A stretch of DNA of 10,779 nucleotides, taken from Planctomycetota bacterium. GTDB taxonomy: Bacteria > Planctomycetota > Planctomycetia > Pirellulales > Thermoguttaceae. The first letter of the stretch is position 1; each line of letters starts with the position of its first letter. Where the stretch lies: the NCBI GenBank assembly GCA_023397045.1, contig JAEWUR010000514.1, forward strand, positions 1 to 10,779, read 5' to 3'. This document shows, in pieces, positions 1-7,761 of the stretch. A program made the translations under genes and the position numbers. A model generated the notes under the pieces. That model searched no databases. It had not been told where the DNA came from and saw only the letters and a program-made list of their open reading frames with translations.

Positions 1-2
1 TC

Positions 3-1868
3 GGTGGCGCCGACAAGACACGACGCACGCGCGAGGAGGAAGATGCTTGCATCGCCGTATGCCACATGTGCGAGCACTGCACGCCGCCCTATGGCTATTG
101 CAGGCTGTTGACCGGCTGCCACATCGGGCCCCAACATCTCAAGATGCTCATGATGGGCGATTGTCCTCAGAAGAATTGGCCGACATGGCCCAACAAGAAC
201 GTGCCGCAGAGTGCTGAAACGCAGGATACCAACAGCGTTTTTCGGCGTCCCGAACGTGCAAGTCTCGTCGAACAGGAACGTCGCAAAACAATATGCCTTG
301 CCTGCGAAGACTGGACCACCGAGGCACCGACCGGCTGCCGGCGGATGAAGGAGTGCGATCGTCGTGAGAAGTGGCTCATGGAAGCCCGCTGGCGAACGGC
401 CAACGCCACGTGCCTGCGGACGTGCAGTCATTTGTCGAACAAGTGGAGCGAAGAAACGGTCGTTACCGTGAAGGAAATGAACATGCCCCTCTCGCCTGAA
501 CAACTCAAAGATTATTTCGATCGTGTGGTTGTGATCAATCTCCGTCGCCGTCCCGATCGGCTGTCGGCCTTCTGGCAGGAACTCGATACCAAAGGCTGGC
601 CATTCAGGAATCCCGAGGTATTTGAAGCCATTGACGGTGGGGCACTGCCATTGCCGGCTGGCTGGTCCGCCGGGAGTGGTGCCTATGGCTGCATGCAATC
701 ACATCGCCACATCTTGGAGCGGGCCATTCTTGACGACGTTAAGCATCTCCTGGTGCTGGAAGACGATCTGGTTCTCTGCGACGATTTTCCGAAAAAGGCG
801 GCTGTGTTCCTGGCCAGTGTGCCGGACAATTGGGACCAATTGATGATCGGTGGCCAGCACATGAACAGCCCAATCCCTGCGAAATCATCCCAGGATGACC
901 TGCCTGGTGTCGTCCAATGCACCGATTGCCAGCGCACCCATGCCTACGCCATCCGCGGCCGTTTTTTACGTGACCTCTACGGCCGTTGGATCTCCACCAA
1001 GGGCCACTGCGACCACATCATGGGCCCGTTCCAACGGTCGTATTTCGTCTACGCTCCAGATCCATTCTTGGCTGGACAGGGACGGACGAAGTCCGACATC
1101 AATGGCCGGATCAATCCCGCCAAGTTCTGGACGCCGCCCAAGGATGGCCAGCCCATCGTCTTGCTCGATACTCCGGCCGACGTCGTCAAGGCGTTGCGCC
1201 GCTACGGTTTTCACACCGGGTACGATCGTGACCAGGAAACGGACATCGACAACGGCCTGATCGACTTGTTCGACGGTCCCGAAGGAAATTGGTCGCACCG
1301 TCTGCGACGCTGGATCGAGACAATCCAGTGGGAGGTTGCCTCGGGCGATCACTTGGTTTGCACGATTTGGCATCCGAAGGCCACATTGGAGTTGGTCAAG
1401 AGCGTCACGTCGGACCAAGTCTTTGAACTCCGTGGGCAAACGCTGGAAGAGGTCCTCGCCAACCTCGAAAGCATCCCTGAAGTGAAATCTCGGCTTGGTG
1501 CGCGCCGTTCCGATCCACCAATCGTCCTATTGCGGGCACCACGCGACGTGGTCGCCACCCTGCGCGGCCATGGCTTCCACACGGGGTTTTCCCGCGATCG
1601 AGAAACCGACATCGACACCGGGCTGATGCGGATCTTCGGCTCCGACGATCGTGCCTGGCAGATCGAGGAACTTAAGAAGTGGTTCTCGTATCTTCGGAAC
1701 GAGGCGGAGACGATTCCCAACGGCGTCGTCGCCGTTTGGCATTCGGATGCCACCAAAGAACTGTTGGAGGAAGCGGCCGGAGAATCGGTTGCCGTGATCA
1801 AAGGCAACTCGGTCCAAGAAGTACTTGATGATCGCAAAGCAAAACTGGAGCACAACCATGCATCGTGA
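3..1868 (+). CDS. GT25-family glycosyltransferase with Cys-rich N-terminus and duplicated C-terminal domain (5' partial)
   Basis: Probably transfers a sugar to a surface glycan or glycoprotein in the cytoplasm; donor and acceptor are unknown. The frame is open to the left edge, so the true start may lie outside the window. Numbering from the Met at 66: residues 1-137 are cysteine-rich, with CxxC pairs and three Cys-to-Trp endings ([21 protein letters not shown]) that resemble small zinc-ribbon modules. Residues about 148-350 match GT25 (LPS-type) transferases: INLRRRPDR near 157, GAYGCMQSH at 205-213, the acidic LVLEDD at 229-234, and a late LAGQ..SDI.GR stretch. Residues about 363-473 and 485-600 are two copies of one unrecognised domain. 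GT25 proteins are usually about 250 residues, so this one is greatly extended. An internal start at 483 has AAGGA seven bases upstream and would give a protein without the Cys region, but no stop separates the two parts. The 3' end overlaps the next gene by 11 bases. The GT25 call is firm; the start is uncertain. Confidence 0.8.
   Translation, partial: GGADKTRRTREEEDACIAVCHMCEHCTPPYGYCRLLTGCHIGPQHLKMLMMGDCPQKNWPTWPNKNVPQSAETQDTNSVFRRPERASLVEQERRKTICLACEDWTTEAPTGCRRMKECDRREKWLMEARWRTANATCLRTCSHLSNKWSEETVVTVKEMNMPLSPEQLKDYFDRVVVINLRRRPDRLSAFWQELDTKGWPFRNPEVFEAIDGGALPLPAGWSAGSGAYGCMQSHRHILERAILDDVKHLLVLEDDLVLCDDFPKKAAVFLASVPDNWDQLMIGGQHMNSPIPAKSSQDDLPGVVQCTDCQRTHAYAIRGRFLRDLYGRWISTKGHCDHIMGPFQRSYFVYAPDPFLAGQGRTKSDINGRINPAKFWTPPKDGQPIVLLDTPADVVKALRRYGFHTGYDRDQETDIDNGLIDLFDGPEGNWSHRLRRWIETIQWEVASGDHLVCTIWHPKATLELVKSVTSDQVFELRGQTLEEVLANLESIPEVKSRLGARRSDPPIVLLRAPRDVVATLRGHGFHTGFSRDRETDIDTGLMRIFGSDDRAWQIEELKKWFSYLRNEAETIPNGVVAVWHSDATKELLEEAAGESVAVIKGNSVQEVLDDRKAKLEHNHAS
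1152..1865 (+). repeat. Tandem duplicated protein domain inside the GT25 gene
   Basis: The two units begin at 1152 and 1518, an offset of 366 bases or 122 codons. Both start with PIVLL, then DVV, LR, GFHTG, a basic RD, ETDID and GL, and both contain an (I/V)WH..AT stretch about 80 residues in. The copies are clearly related as proteins but diverged at the DNA level, so the duplication is old. I do not recognise the domain. The conserved GFHTG and RD.ETDID stretches look like possible ligand-binding or active-site segments, but that is inference. Confidence 0.8.
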
Positions 1869-3297
1869 TTCACATTTATGGCTGTATTGGGAAGGCCCGA
1901 TGCCTCCATACGTTCGGCTCTGTGCCGATCTCCTGTCGGCATATCATCCTAAAGCCAGATTGCTTGGACCGGACGACCTGCCGAAACTTGGCTTCTCCCA
2001 AGACGTCTTGGAAACGATCTCAAAATGGCACGTCTGCCAACGCTCGGACGCGATCCGCACCATTCTGTTGGCCACCCACGGCGGGATGTGGTGCGATGTG
2101 GATTGCATTCCCCTGAAGTCCTTTGAGCATTTCGCACGGTTGGCACAGACGGCGCCCTCCGGCATCGCCGCCTATGATTCGACCGACAACACAATCGGCG
2201 TCGGCTTCCTGGCCGCCCGGGCGGGCGGGGAGGTGATTTCTCGGCTCCAAAACCACGTCATGGACATCATCCATTCCGGTCATACTCCCGGTTGGCTCGA
2301 AGTAAGTAGTGAACCGATGACACGGATTGTTCACGAAATTGGACGTGACAAATGCCCGATCGTTCCGTTGGAACATGTGTTGCCGATCTCCTGGAAGGAT
2401 ATGCGGCTGTTATGCGGCCGCGATACCGACGTCAATCATCGTGGCTGGGTCGATGCCCGGCCGTCAGCCTATTGCTTCATGCTCAGCAATCAAGCGATCC
2501 TGTGTGACACCGACATCCATCAGTTGACACGGCACGAACTGCTCAATTCCGACCGGCTGATTTCCTTCCTATTCCGAGAATCTATCGCCCGGCTTCAAGC
2601 CCTACGAGCCCCGCCGGTCGCTTCCGGCAAGGCCGTGATTACGCTGAATCTCCACAACGATGGGATGCCTGACAATGTCCGAGCGTCCCAGCGAGCCGCC
2701 GCTGAGCGATGGGGTGCCGAATACGTCGAGATTACACGGCCGTTATTTGGCTGGCAGGATGCGATGTTGGAAAAGCTCCATCTCGATCGGCACGCGACCT
2801 CCTACGAACGTGTCGTCTATTTGGACCGAGATGTTGTTGTTCGGGCAGATTGCCCAAGCTTGTTCGACTTGGTGCCCGAAGACCACATCGGCGCCGTGCC
2901 TTCCGAACAGGAGGGGCACAATTTGCTTTTTCACATCGAGCCGAAATTGGATCCGATCTGCCGGCTCATTGGTGTGTCGATGGATTATGCCACCGAGTAC
3001 ATCAACTCTGGTGTCTTGGTATTCAATCCCCGCCTTTACCAATCGGCCTTTGAAGCAGCCCGTTGTCTTCATGGCATTTCGCCCGAGCGATCCTGGGAGG
3101 TCTATGACCAAGGCTGCGTGGGACTGGGAATCAAATGGTCCGGCACACCGTTACATTTGCTGCCACCCGATTTCAATCGGTGTGGCCTGCGTCTTTGGGA
3201 TCATTGGACACCGAAGATGGATTCGCACATTTGGCATTTTTGTGGCAAGAAGACCTGGGATGCGATGCAGAATACACAATGGCAGGAGGTGGACTGA
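1858..3297 (+). CDS. Two-domain glycosyltransferase: GT32/capsular-type N-terminus fused to GT8 C-terminus
   Basis: A 479-residue protein that appears to hold two sugar-transfer modules. The N-terminal half (about 1-230) has the layout of DXD sugar-binding GT32/capsular synthesis transferases: [12 protein letters not shown] near the start, SDAIRTILL followed by [10 protein letters not shown], with the putative metal-binding Asp residues at 80 and 82. The C-terminal half (about 260-479) resembles GT8 (LgtC/glycogenin-like) enzymes: YLDRDV with Asp323 and Asp325, INSGVLVFN at 382-390, DQ at 417-418, and the closing HFCGKKTW at 460-467. The ATG at 1858 was chosen because GGAG lies seven bases upstream; an earlier start at 1825 lies deep inside the previous gene. 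It overlaps that gene by 11 bases and ends one base before the radical SAM gene. The domains may add two successive sugars; this is inferred from the fusion. Both motif sets look intact. No membrane segment is seen. Confidence 0.85.
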   Translation: MHRDSHLWLYWEGPMPPYVRLCADLLSAYHPKARLLGPDDLPKLGFSQDVLETISKWHVCQRSDAIRTILLATHGGMWCDVDCIPLKSFEHFARLAQTAPSGIAAYDSTDNTIGVGFLAARAGGEVISRLQNHVMDIIHSGHTPGWLEVSSEPMTRIVHEIGRDKCPIVPLEHVLPISWKDMRLLCGRDTDVNHRGWVDARPSAYCFMLSNQAILCDTDIHQLTRHELLNSDRLISFLFRESIARLQALRAPPVASGKAVITLNLHNDGMPDNVRASQRAAAERWGAEYVEITRPLFGWQDAMLEKLHLDRHATSYERVVYLDRDVVVRADCPSLFDLVPEDHIGAVPSEQEGHNLLFHIEPKLDPICRLIGVSMDYATEYINSGVLVFNPRLYQSAFEAARCLHGISPERSWEVYDQGCVGLGIKWSGTPLHLLPPDFNRCGLRLWDHWTPKMDSHIWHFCGKKTWDAMQNTQWQEVD

Positions 3298-3298
3298 A

Positions 3299-4021
3299 AT
3301 GGTGAAACCGAATATGCATTGGTTGGAGTTGGACATCACGTACAGGTGCGGCCTAGCATGCCATAACTGTAATCGGATGACCGGTATCGCGCCGGGAAGA
3401 CCCGAGGAAGACATGACCGTCGAGCACGTCGGGAAACTGATTGCGGATTCGATTCGGTTACAATATCCTTGGCGGGCGATGTTTCTGGTTGGCGGCGAGC
3501 CAACCACACATCCAGACCTGGATGCCATCATCAGTCGGATCGGCGAGTACCGGGACACAGAAAATCCAGGAATGAGTTTGACAGTAGCAACGCATGGTTT
3601 CGGTGAGCATACCAATAGGCGGTTGGAAGAGCTTGCTGGTACATTTCCATTTCTGCACGTGTTGAACTCGCACAAGCAGGGCAATGTGTACCCGGACTTC
3701 GTGGCCCCATGCGTGGCGCCGATTGACATCGACCCTGCCTGGACGGCGACGCATCGCTACGAAGGCTGCAGTGTGTCGGGGCACTGTGGCCTGAGTCTCA
3801 ACTACAAGGGATTTTATCCTTGTGCCGTGCCCGGGGCCATCGATCGAATCTTCGGGCTTAACCAAGCAATCGAACACCTGGACGATGTTTCGGAAGCAGC
3901 CATGGTCGAAATATTTCAAGTTTTCTGCCGCCTCTGCGAGTATTATCGGCCGATCCGCGAAAACAGTCAAACCCTCGTATCGCCGACATGGAGGACCGCA
4001 TTGAAACGACAGTATATATGA
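3299..4021 (+). CDS. Short radical SAM protein with SPASM-like C-terminal cysteines
   Basis: A 240-residue radical SAM enzyme. The cluster-binding motif is C17-x3-C21-x2-C24 (CGLACHNC), preceded by LDITYR as is usual, and the SAM-contacting GGEP motif is at 65-68. These enzymes cleave S-adenosylmethionine with a 4Fe-4S cluster to start radical chemistry. The C-terminal part has Cys157, Cys163, Cys175, Cys210 and Cys213; GFYPCAVPG around 175 resembles the SPASM/twitch regions that hold an auxiliary Fe-S cluster. The protein is shorter than most SPASM enzymes. AGGAGGT at 3284-3290, eight bases before the ATG, fixes the start; the same frame runs open far upstream within the previous gene, but that part is a shadow. 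Its place behind two glycosyltransferase genes suggests it modifies a sugar, lipid or peptide in the same pathway. The substrate cannot be read from the sequence. Confidence 0.85.
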   Translation: MVKPNMHWLELDITYRCGLACHNCNRMTGIAPGRPEEDMTVEHVGKLIADSIRLQYPWRAMFLVGGEPTTHPDLDAIISRIGEYRDTENPGMSLTVATHGFGEHTNRRLEELAGTFPFLHVLNSHKQGNVYPDFVAPCVAPIDIDPAWTATHRYEGCSVSGHCGLSLNYKGFYPCAVPGAIDRIFGLNQAIEHLDDVSEAAMVEIFQVFCRLCEYYRPIRENSQTLVSPTWRTALKRQYI

Positions 4022-4135
4022 TTCTTCGACGTCACCATTTTGGGCATCTCGACAACTTCATGTTGCTTAGAGTCTGTGGTGCTTTAGACGATATTCTAGC
4101 GGGCTTTAAAATCCAGTGCCCTTTACCGGGCGAAC

Positions 4136-4166
4136 GAAGTCCATCAGTTGCGAGAAAATGGACTTC
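4136..4166 (+). terminator. Hairpin downstream of the radical SAM gene, possible terminator
   Basis: GAAGTCCAT at 4136-4144 and ATGGACTTC at 4158-4166 form a perfect 9-base stem with a 13-base loop, 115 bases after the stop codon. An alternative pairing of ACGAAG (4134-4139) with CTTCGT (4168-4173) is also possible. No T-run follows, so it is not a textbook intrinsic terminator; it could instead be an RNA-stabilising hairpin or a protein site. Confidence 0.35.
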
Positions 4167-4185
4167 CCTTCGTGTGTAGTAAGCA

Positions 4186-4212
4186 GCGATACCCGCTAGG
4201 GGTGTAAATCGC
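4186..4212 (+). other. Bulged hairpin in the intergenic region
   Basis: GCGAT-ACCC (4186-4194) pairs with GGGT (4200-4203) and, after a four-base bulge, ATCGC (4208-4212). The loop is five bases. It lies shortly after the 4136-4166 hairpin, so the two could act together in ending or processing the upstream transcript. The function is not determined. Confidence 0.3.
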
Positions 4213-4363
4213 GTTTCCGATTTCAAACAAAGCAGGTCGTTATCTTTCGCAACTCGTTGATTGACAAACAGTTATGCGGATATTTCACAAAAATATTCAA
4301 ACACTAGTGATACAGAAAAATAGACACGGATATCGTCACCTAGTTAGTATAGAAAGCAGAGAA

Positions 4364-4375
4364 GGATAAATATCC
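4364..4375. promoter_or_regulatory. Near-palindrome upstream of the sigma factor gene, possible operator
   Basis: GGATA-AA-TATCC is a 5-base inverted repeat around two bases, about 130 bases before the sigma factor start. Similar GGATAT words occur at 4278 and 4328. It could be a regulator site, but such short AT-rich symmetry can arise by chance. Confidence 0.2.
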
Positions 4376-4507
4376 ATAACGTATTGGTTTGAATCGGCTT
4401 GCGTGCCGGGATGACACAATCTAGAAATTTATTTGGTGTTTTTGGGTTACGTTTGGGCCTGCGTACCAATTTATAGATAGAGGCAAATTGTGTTTTGAAG
4501 ATGATTG

Positions 4508-5068
4508 ATGATCGTATCCTCAACGATTTGCGCCGAGCATCGACTGATGAATGAACAAGAACGCCAGAACCTGTTTACTGCGTTGATTAGCCGTCACCAG
4601 AACAACCTCCATGGCTATATCTATGCAATCGTCCGGAATTGGGAGGATACCGACGACCTCTATCAGTCTGTGTGTCTAGTTCTTTGGAACAAGTTTGAAT
4701 CATTTCGACCCGACAGTGACTTTTTTGCCTGGGCGCGTCAGACGGCTCGAAACAAGATTGGTGATTATGTGAGACGTAAGCCCTCGCCAAACTACGCCAC
4801 TGAGAAACTTATGGATATCCTGTCTGGAATCGCTATCGAACCCCACGATACCCGCCAGGAAGGTTATTTGGTCGCGTTGCGGCGATGCAAAGAGAAGCTT
4901 ACCGATTTCGATGCGGAGTTGCTTCGATTACGATATGTCGAAGAGCTTAATACCATTGAAATCGCTGACCAACTGCAACGTCTCCGACCAAGTGTTAGTC
5001 GCTCTTTGAGTCGCATTCGTCGTTGGTTGTTCGAATGCATTAAGATCGAGTTGGTGAAGCACAAGTGA
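4508..5068 (+). CDS. ECF-type RNA polymerase sigma factor (Rhodopirellula/Verrucomicrobium group)
   Basis: A 186-residue sigma-70 family protein that would direct RNA polymerase to a small set of promoters, probably including its own unit. Region 2 lies at about residues 20-88: the helix with NWEDTDDLYQSVCLVLWNKF is the core-binding segment, followed by FFAWARQTARNKIGDYVRRK for -10 recognition. Region 4 is at about 128-180, with DAELLRLRYVEELNTIEIAD and then a helix-turn-helix carrying SVSRSLSRIRRWL. The ATG at 4508 has GAAG seven bases upstream; a TTG at 4505 is also possible. Family alignment would favour the Met at 4547 (MNEQERQ), giving 173 residues, but that start has a poor ribosome site. 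The stop overlaps a possible GTG start of the next gene (GTGA at 5065-5068), typical of a sigma factor coupled to its FecR-like partner. The family call is firm; the target promoters are unknown. Confidence 0.88.
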   Translation: MIVSSTICAEHRLMNEQERQNLFTALISRHQNNLHGYIYAIVRNWEDTDDLYQSVCLVLWNKFESFRPDSDFFAWARQTARNKIGDYVRRKPSPNYATEKLMDILSGIAIEPHDTRQEGYLVALRRCKEKLTDFDAELLRLRYVEELNTIEIADQLQRLRPSVSRSLSRIRRWLFECIKIELVKHK

Positions 5069-5085
5069 TCGTTAATGGAACTTGT

Positions 5086-6813
5086 ATGAGCTCTGATGAT
5101 CTCGCCAATGATCGTCTGTTCGACCTCCTCGCGGCGGTCTGCGATGGCGATGCGTCACAAGAAGACTTTGGCGACTTGAACTCTATTGCGGCAGTTGACG
5201 AAGAGACCAGCCGCCGGTACTTGGATTATTGCCGTATGCACAGTACGCTGAGATCGGAGTTGCGTGCGGTTCATGCCACACAGGCGGCATATCGGCATAT
5301 CGGCATCACGCCGAACGATGCAGAAGAATCGGACAACTTTCGAGCTTCCAAGGTGGCCTGCTCGACCTCGACAGGCATCTTTTCGGCCACTTTGTTTCAT
5401 GGCGCAGCCACCTACCTCTCCTCCGGCTGGCCGGTGGCGTATCTGATCGCCACGGTGATATTTGCGATTGGACTCATGATAGGTGCTCGCACGTATATAT
5501 CCCAACCAGGGCAGGTTGCCATTACGTCTCCAACGCCAGTGGCGCCCGTCGTTAGTCCAGCGGTGGAATCTGTCGGTCGGATCACTGGCATGGTTGACTG
5601 CAAGTGGAACGCCGCAGAGACCGCCCCGACAAAGAACTCTCTGGTTTCGCTCGGCAATAAATTCGATCTGGCCTCCGGGTTAATGGAAATCACCTACAAC
5701 ACTGGAGCAACCGTCATTCTGCAGGGGCCGGTAACGTATGAGATAGCATCGAAGAACGGCGGCTTCTTGTCGCTCGGTAAACTGACAGGCAAGGTGGAGG
5801 TGAAGCAGACGCAAGGGTTCTCGATCCATACTCCCATGGCCATCGTTACCGATCTCGGCACCGAGTTCGGCGTCGAAGTGAACAAGGACGGTGAAACGCA
5901 CTCCCACGTCTTTCGCGGCTCGGTCAGTGTGCAAACGGCTACCGCCGATGGAAAGACCGAGGGCGCTGCTCATATCTTGCGCGAAAACGAGTCGGTTCGT
6001 GTCGAGAAGAGCGACGGCAAATGCGCCATGGCGGTCGGCGATTCCGCTAAGGCGGCCGGTTTTGCACGCGAACTGCCCAAGCGAACGATTAAGACGCTCG
6101 ATCTTGTCGACGTGGTTGCTGGTGGCGACGGATTCTCCGGACGACGACATCGGGCTATCGATGCAACGAACGGCCAACCGACGTCCACACCGGCAAAGAC
6201 GTTGTATGGAATCCTGCTGAGCGACGGCAAATATCATCCAGTTCCTTCCTTGCCGTTCGTTGACGGAGTATTCATCCCCGACAATAGCGGCAGCCGCGGC
6301 GTCCAACTCGATTCGGCCGGACATACCTTTGCCGAGTTTGGCGCAACAACCAATGAAACATCGGATCACATTTGGGCATCGAAAACTGGATCTTTCTCGC
6401 ATACCCCTGCAATACTTGATGGTGTGGATTACTCGGCGCCAGAGCATGGCTTCTTGTTCATGCATGCGAACAAGGGAATTACCTTCGACCTCGGTGCAAT
6501 CAGGAAGGCGAACCCAGGCCAACGCGTCCTGCGGTTTCGCAGCGTTGTGGGCACAGTGGACGGACTCGCCGATGTCCGGGTGTTCATCGACGGGCAGCCG
6601 CGCTTCCAGCGGCGGCAGATCAACAGCACCCATGGGGCAATGTCAATTGATGTGAAGATTGCCGAACAGGATCGGTTTCTCACACTGGCATCCACCGATG
6701 GCGGCGACGGAATCAAGGGTGATTGGATCATTTTTGGCGATCCGCGATTGGAGTTGTCGCCGACTACGGCTGCGGTCGGCTTGGCTCCCGAACGAAAGGC
6801 GCCGATTCCTTAG
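5086..6813 (+). CDS. FecR-domain membrane protein with C-terminal NPCBM-like carbohydrate-binding domain (putative sigma regulator)
   Basis: About 575 residues, placed directly after the sigma factor and probably controlling it as a transmembrane regulator. The cytoplasmic N-terminus (about 1-80) has the acidic, helical look of planctomycete anti-sigma-like proteins (DRLFDLLAAVCDGDAS, YLDYCRMHSTLR). A single hydrophobic helix lies at about 115-136 (WPVAYLIATVIFAIGLMIGA). A FecR domain follows at about 200-310, including TDLGTEFGV at 255-263. The C-terminal part, about 450-560, resembles the NPCBM/NEW2 domain seen with glycosidases: FRSVVGTV, VRVFIDGQ, then LTLASTDGGDGIKGDWIIFGDPRL. A carbohydrate-binding domain on the outer side would let the protein sense glycans; this is inference. 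The ATG at 5086 has GGAA five bases upstream; a GTG at 5065 overlapping the sigma factor stop is an alternative that suggests translational coupling. Confidence 0.82.
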   Translation: MSSDDLANDRLFDLLAAVCDGDASQEDFGDLNSIAAVDEETSRRYLDYCRMHSTLRSELRAVHATQAAYRHIGITPNDAEESDNFRASKVACSTSTGIFSATLFHGAATYLSSGWPVAYLIATVIFAIGLMIGARTYISQPGQVAITSPTPVAPVVSPAVESVGRITGMVDCKWNAAETAPTKNSLVSLGNKFDLASGLMEITYNTGATVILQGPVTYEIASKNGGFLSLGKLTGKVEVKQTQGFSIHTPMAIVTDLGTEFGVEVNKDGETHSHVFRGSVSVQTATADGKTEGAAHILRENESVRVEKSDGKCAMAVGDSAKAAGFARELPKRTIKTLDLVDVVAGGDGFSGRRHRAIDATNGQPTSTPAKTLYGILLSDGKYHPVPSLPFVDGVFIPDNSGSRGVQLDSAGHTFAEFGATTNETSDHIWASKTGSFSHTPAILDGVDYSAPEHGFLFMHANKGITFDLGAIRKANPGQRVLRFRSVVGTVDGLADVRVFIDGQPRFQRRQINSTHGAMSIDVKIAEQDRFLTLASTDGGDGIKGDWIIFGDPRLELSPTTAAVGLAPERKAPIP

Positions 6814-6880
6814 CGATGCGGCCGAGAAGATGCGTACAGAGATGTAGGAACCTGAGAACCGCAATTTCGGAATAACCTTT

Positions 6881-6897
6881 GCCGACGTGTTGTCGGC
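6881..6897 (+). other. Small hairpin before the PEP-CTERM gene
   Basis: GCCGAC at 6881-6886 and GTCGGC at 6892-6897 form a perfect 6-base stem with a 5-base loop, 27 bases upstream of the Shine-Dalgarno of the next gene. No T-run follows. It may stabilise or attenuate the message, since the exported protein is likely needed in larger amounts than the regulators. Confidence 0.35.
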
Positions 6898-6936
6898 AGT
6901 CCGCACGCGGTTCCACAACTTCTGGAGGTTTTAGAC

Positions 6937-7725
6937 ATGTTTGCTTCAAGATCTAGATTCGTTGTGATGTTTGTTGTCGGTGCATTGGCGTGCTCCTCGT
7001 CGTCGGCCTTCGCATCCGTCCTCTTTCAGGACGATTTTGAATCGCAGCCGTCGGGCAGCGTGAGCACTGTCGCCTCGCCCGATGCGACCGTTGCGGTGCC
7101 GATTGCGCCCAGCGTGGGCGCATGGGTGGCCAGTTATGATCCGGGCAACACTCACAACGACTCGAACGTGCAGGTCACGAACTATTCCACTCCAGGCGCC
7201 GCGTCGGGCAGTAACTATCTGCGGTTTTACCGGACCGGAGGCCAACCGTTTGCCAACGCGACATTCGCACCGCAAAAAACGGGCGATCACATTCGACTCG
7301 AGGCCGATATCCGCGTGTCCAGCGCTGCCTCGTGGGTTGGCGTGGAAATCATTGGCGGGACGGGATACGTCTTCGGAACCGGGCAAACGACGCTGTTTGA
7401 CATCTACAGCCTAGCTTCGACCGTGACGGATGGCACGGCCAGTGTCGCGTACACCCCCGACGTATACCAGAAGTATCAACTCGATTACGTGGTCGGTGCG
7501 TCAACGATGACGCTGCAAATCGGCGCCAACATGGCGACCTTTGCGGCGAATGCCGGCAATCTTGACTTCTTTGGGTTCGGAACCAGTTTCGTCGGCAACT
7601 CCGGACTCTGCATCGACAATGTGACGGTCACCAACCTTAGCCAGGTGCCCGAACCGTCGGGTATTGCTCTGTTGACGTCCGCATTGTTCGGTCTGTTGGC
7701 CTACGCGTGGCAAAGACAGAAATAG
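6937..7725 (+). CDS. PEP-CTERM sorting-domain exported protein
   Basis: A 262-residue secreted protein. The N-terminus is a signal peptide (basic MFASRSR, a hydrophobic core, likely cleavage after SSAFA near residue 27). The C-terminus is a PEP-CTERM signal: VPEP at 237-240, a hydrophobic helix, then the basic tail WQRQK. In this family an exosortase recognises the signal in the inner membrane and processes the protein for display or release; such proteins are often linked to exopolysaccharide. The middle, rich in Gly, Ser, Thr and Ala, starts with LFQDDFES and looks like a beta-sandwich of the LamG or carbohydrate-binding type (DHIRLEADIRV, YQKYQLDYVVG), but I cannot name the fold firmly. 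GGAGG at 6924-6928, eight bases before the ATG, is a strong ribosome site. No exosortase gene is in the window. Confidence 0.82.
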   Translation: MFASRSRFVVMFVVGALACSSSSAFASVLFQDDFESQPSGSVSTVASPDATVAVPIAPSVGAWVASYDPGNTHNDSNVQVTNYSTPGAASGSNYLRFYRTGGQPFANATFAPQKTGDHIRLEADIRVSSAASWVGVEIIGGTGYVFGTGQTTLFDIYSLASTVTDGTASVAYTPDVYQKYQLDYVVGASTMTLQIGANMATFAANAGNLDFFGFGTSFVGNSGLCIDNVTVTNLSQVPEPSGIALLTSALFGLLAYAWQRQK

Positions 7726-7761
7726 GGTGATGATGATCGCTCGACCCACAAAGGCGCGCGA

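Larger units (their letters stand above)
4022..4507. other. A+T-richer intergenic region between the two gene units
   Basis: About 490 bases with no convincing gene. It is visibly richer in A and T than the flanking genes, above all from about 4210 to 4500. It contains two hairpin-forming stretches (4136-4166 and 4186-4212), a TTGACA hexamer at 4261-4266 without a good -10 partner, the near-palindrome GGATAAATATCC at 4364-4375, and a TATAGA hexamer at 4472-4477 that could be a -10 element for the sigma factor gene. A small ORF spanning 3988-4179 overlaps the radical SAM gene and has no recognisable features. The region most likely ends the first unit and carries the promoter of the second. 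Confidence 0.6.

Noticed and set aside
48..80. A CX3CX2C pattern like a radical SAM motif at the window's left edge
   Set aside because: It is not followed by GGEP or any radical SAM fold features; it fits the zinc-ribbon-like cysteine cluster better.
43..108. A short frame from an ATG at 43 preceded by GAGGAGGA
   Set aside because: It ends after about 21 codons and lies inside the open GT25 frame; the purine run also encodes Glu-Glu-Glu-Asp in that frame.
966..1439. 157-codon frame on the minus strand
   Set aside because: It is antisense to the GT25 gene, has no family features, and mirrors codon bias of the real gene.
2660..3298. Upstream extension of the radical SAM frame
   Set aside because: It overlaps the GT8 domain completely; the strong ribosome site at 3284-3290 and the normal radical SAM N-terminus place the start at 3299.
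3988..4179. 63-codon frame across the radical SAM stop
   Set aside because: It lacks a ribosome site and recognisable features, and covers the hairpin region.
4261..4289. TTGACA as a sigma-70 promoter
   Set aside because: No acceptable -10 hexamer lies 16-18 bases downstream, so it is noted only as part of the intergenic region.
5680..6633. 317-codon frame on the minus strand
   Set aside because: It is antisense to the FecR/NPCBM gene, with no domain or signal features; long antisense frames are common opposite GC-rich genes.
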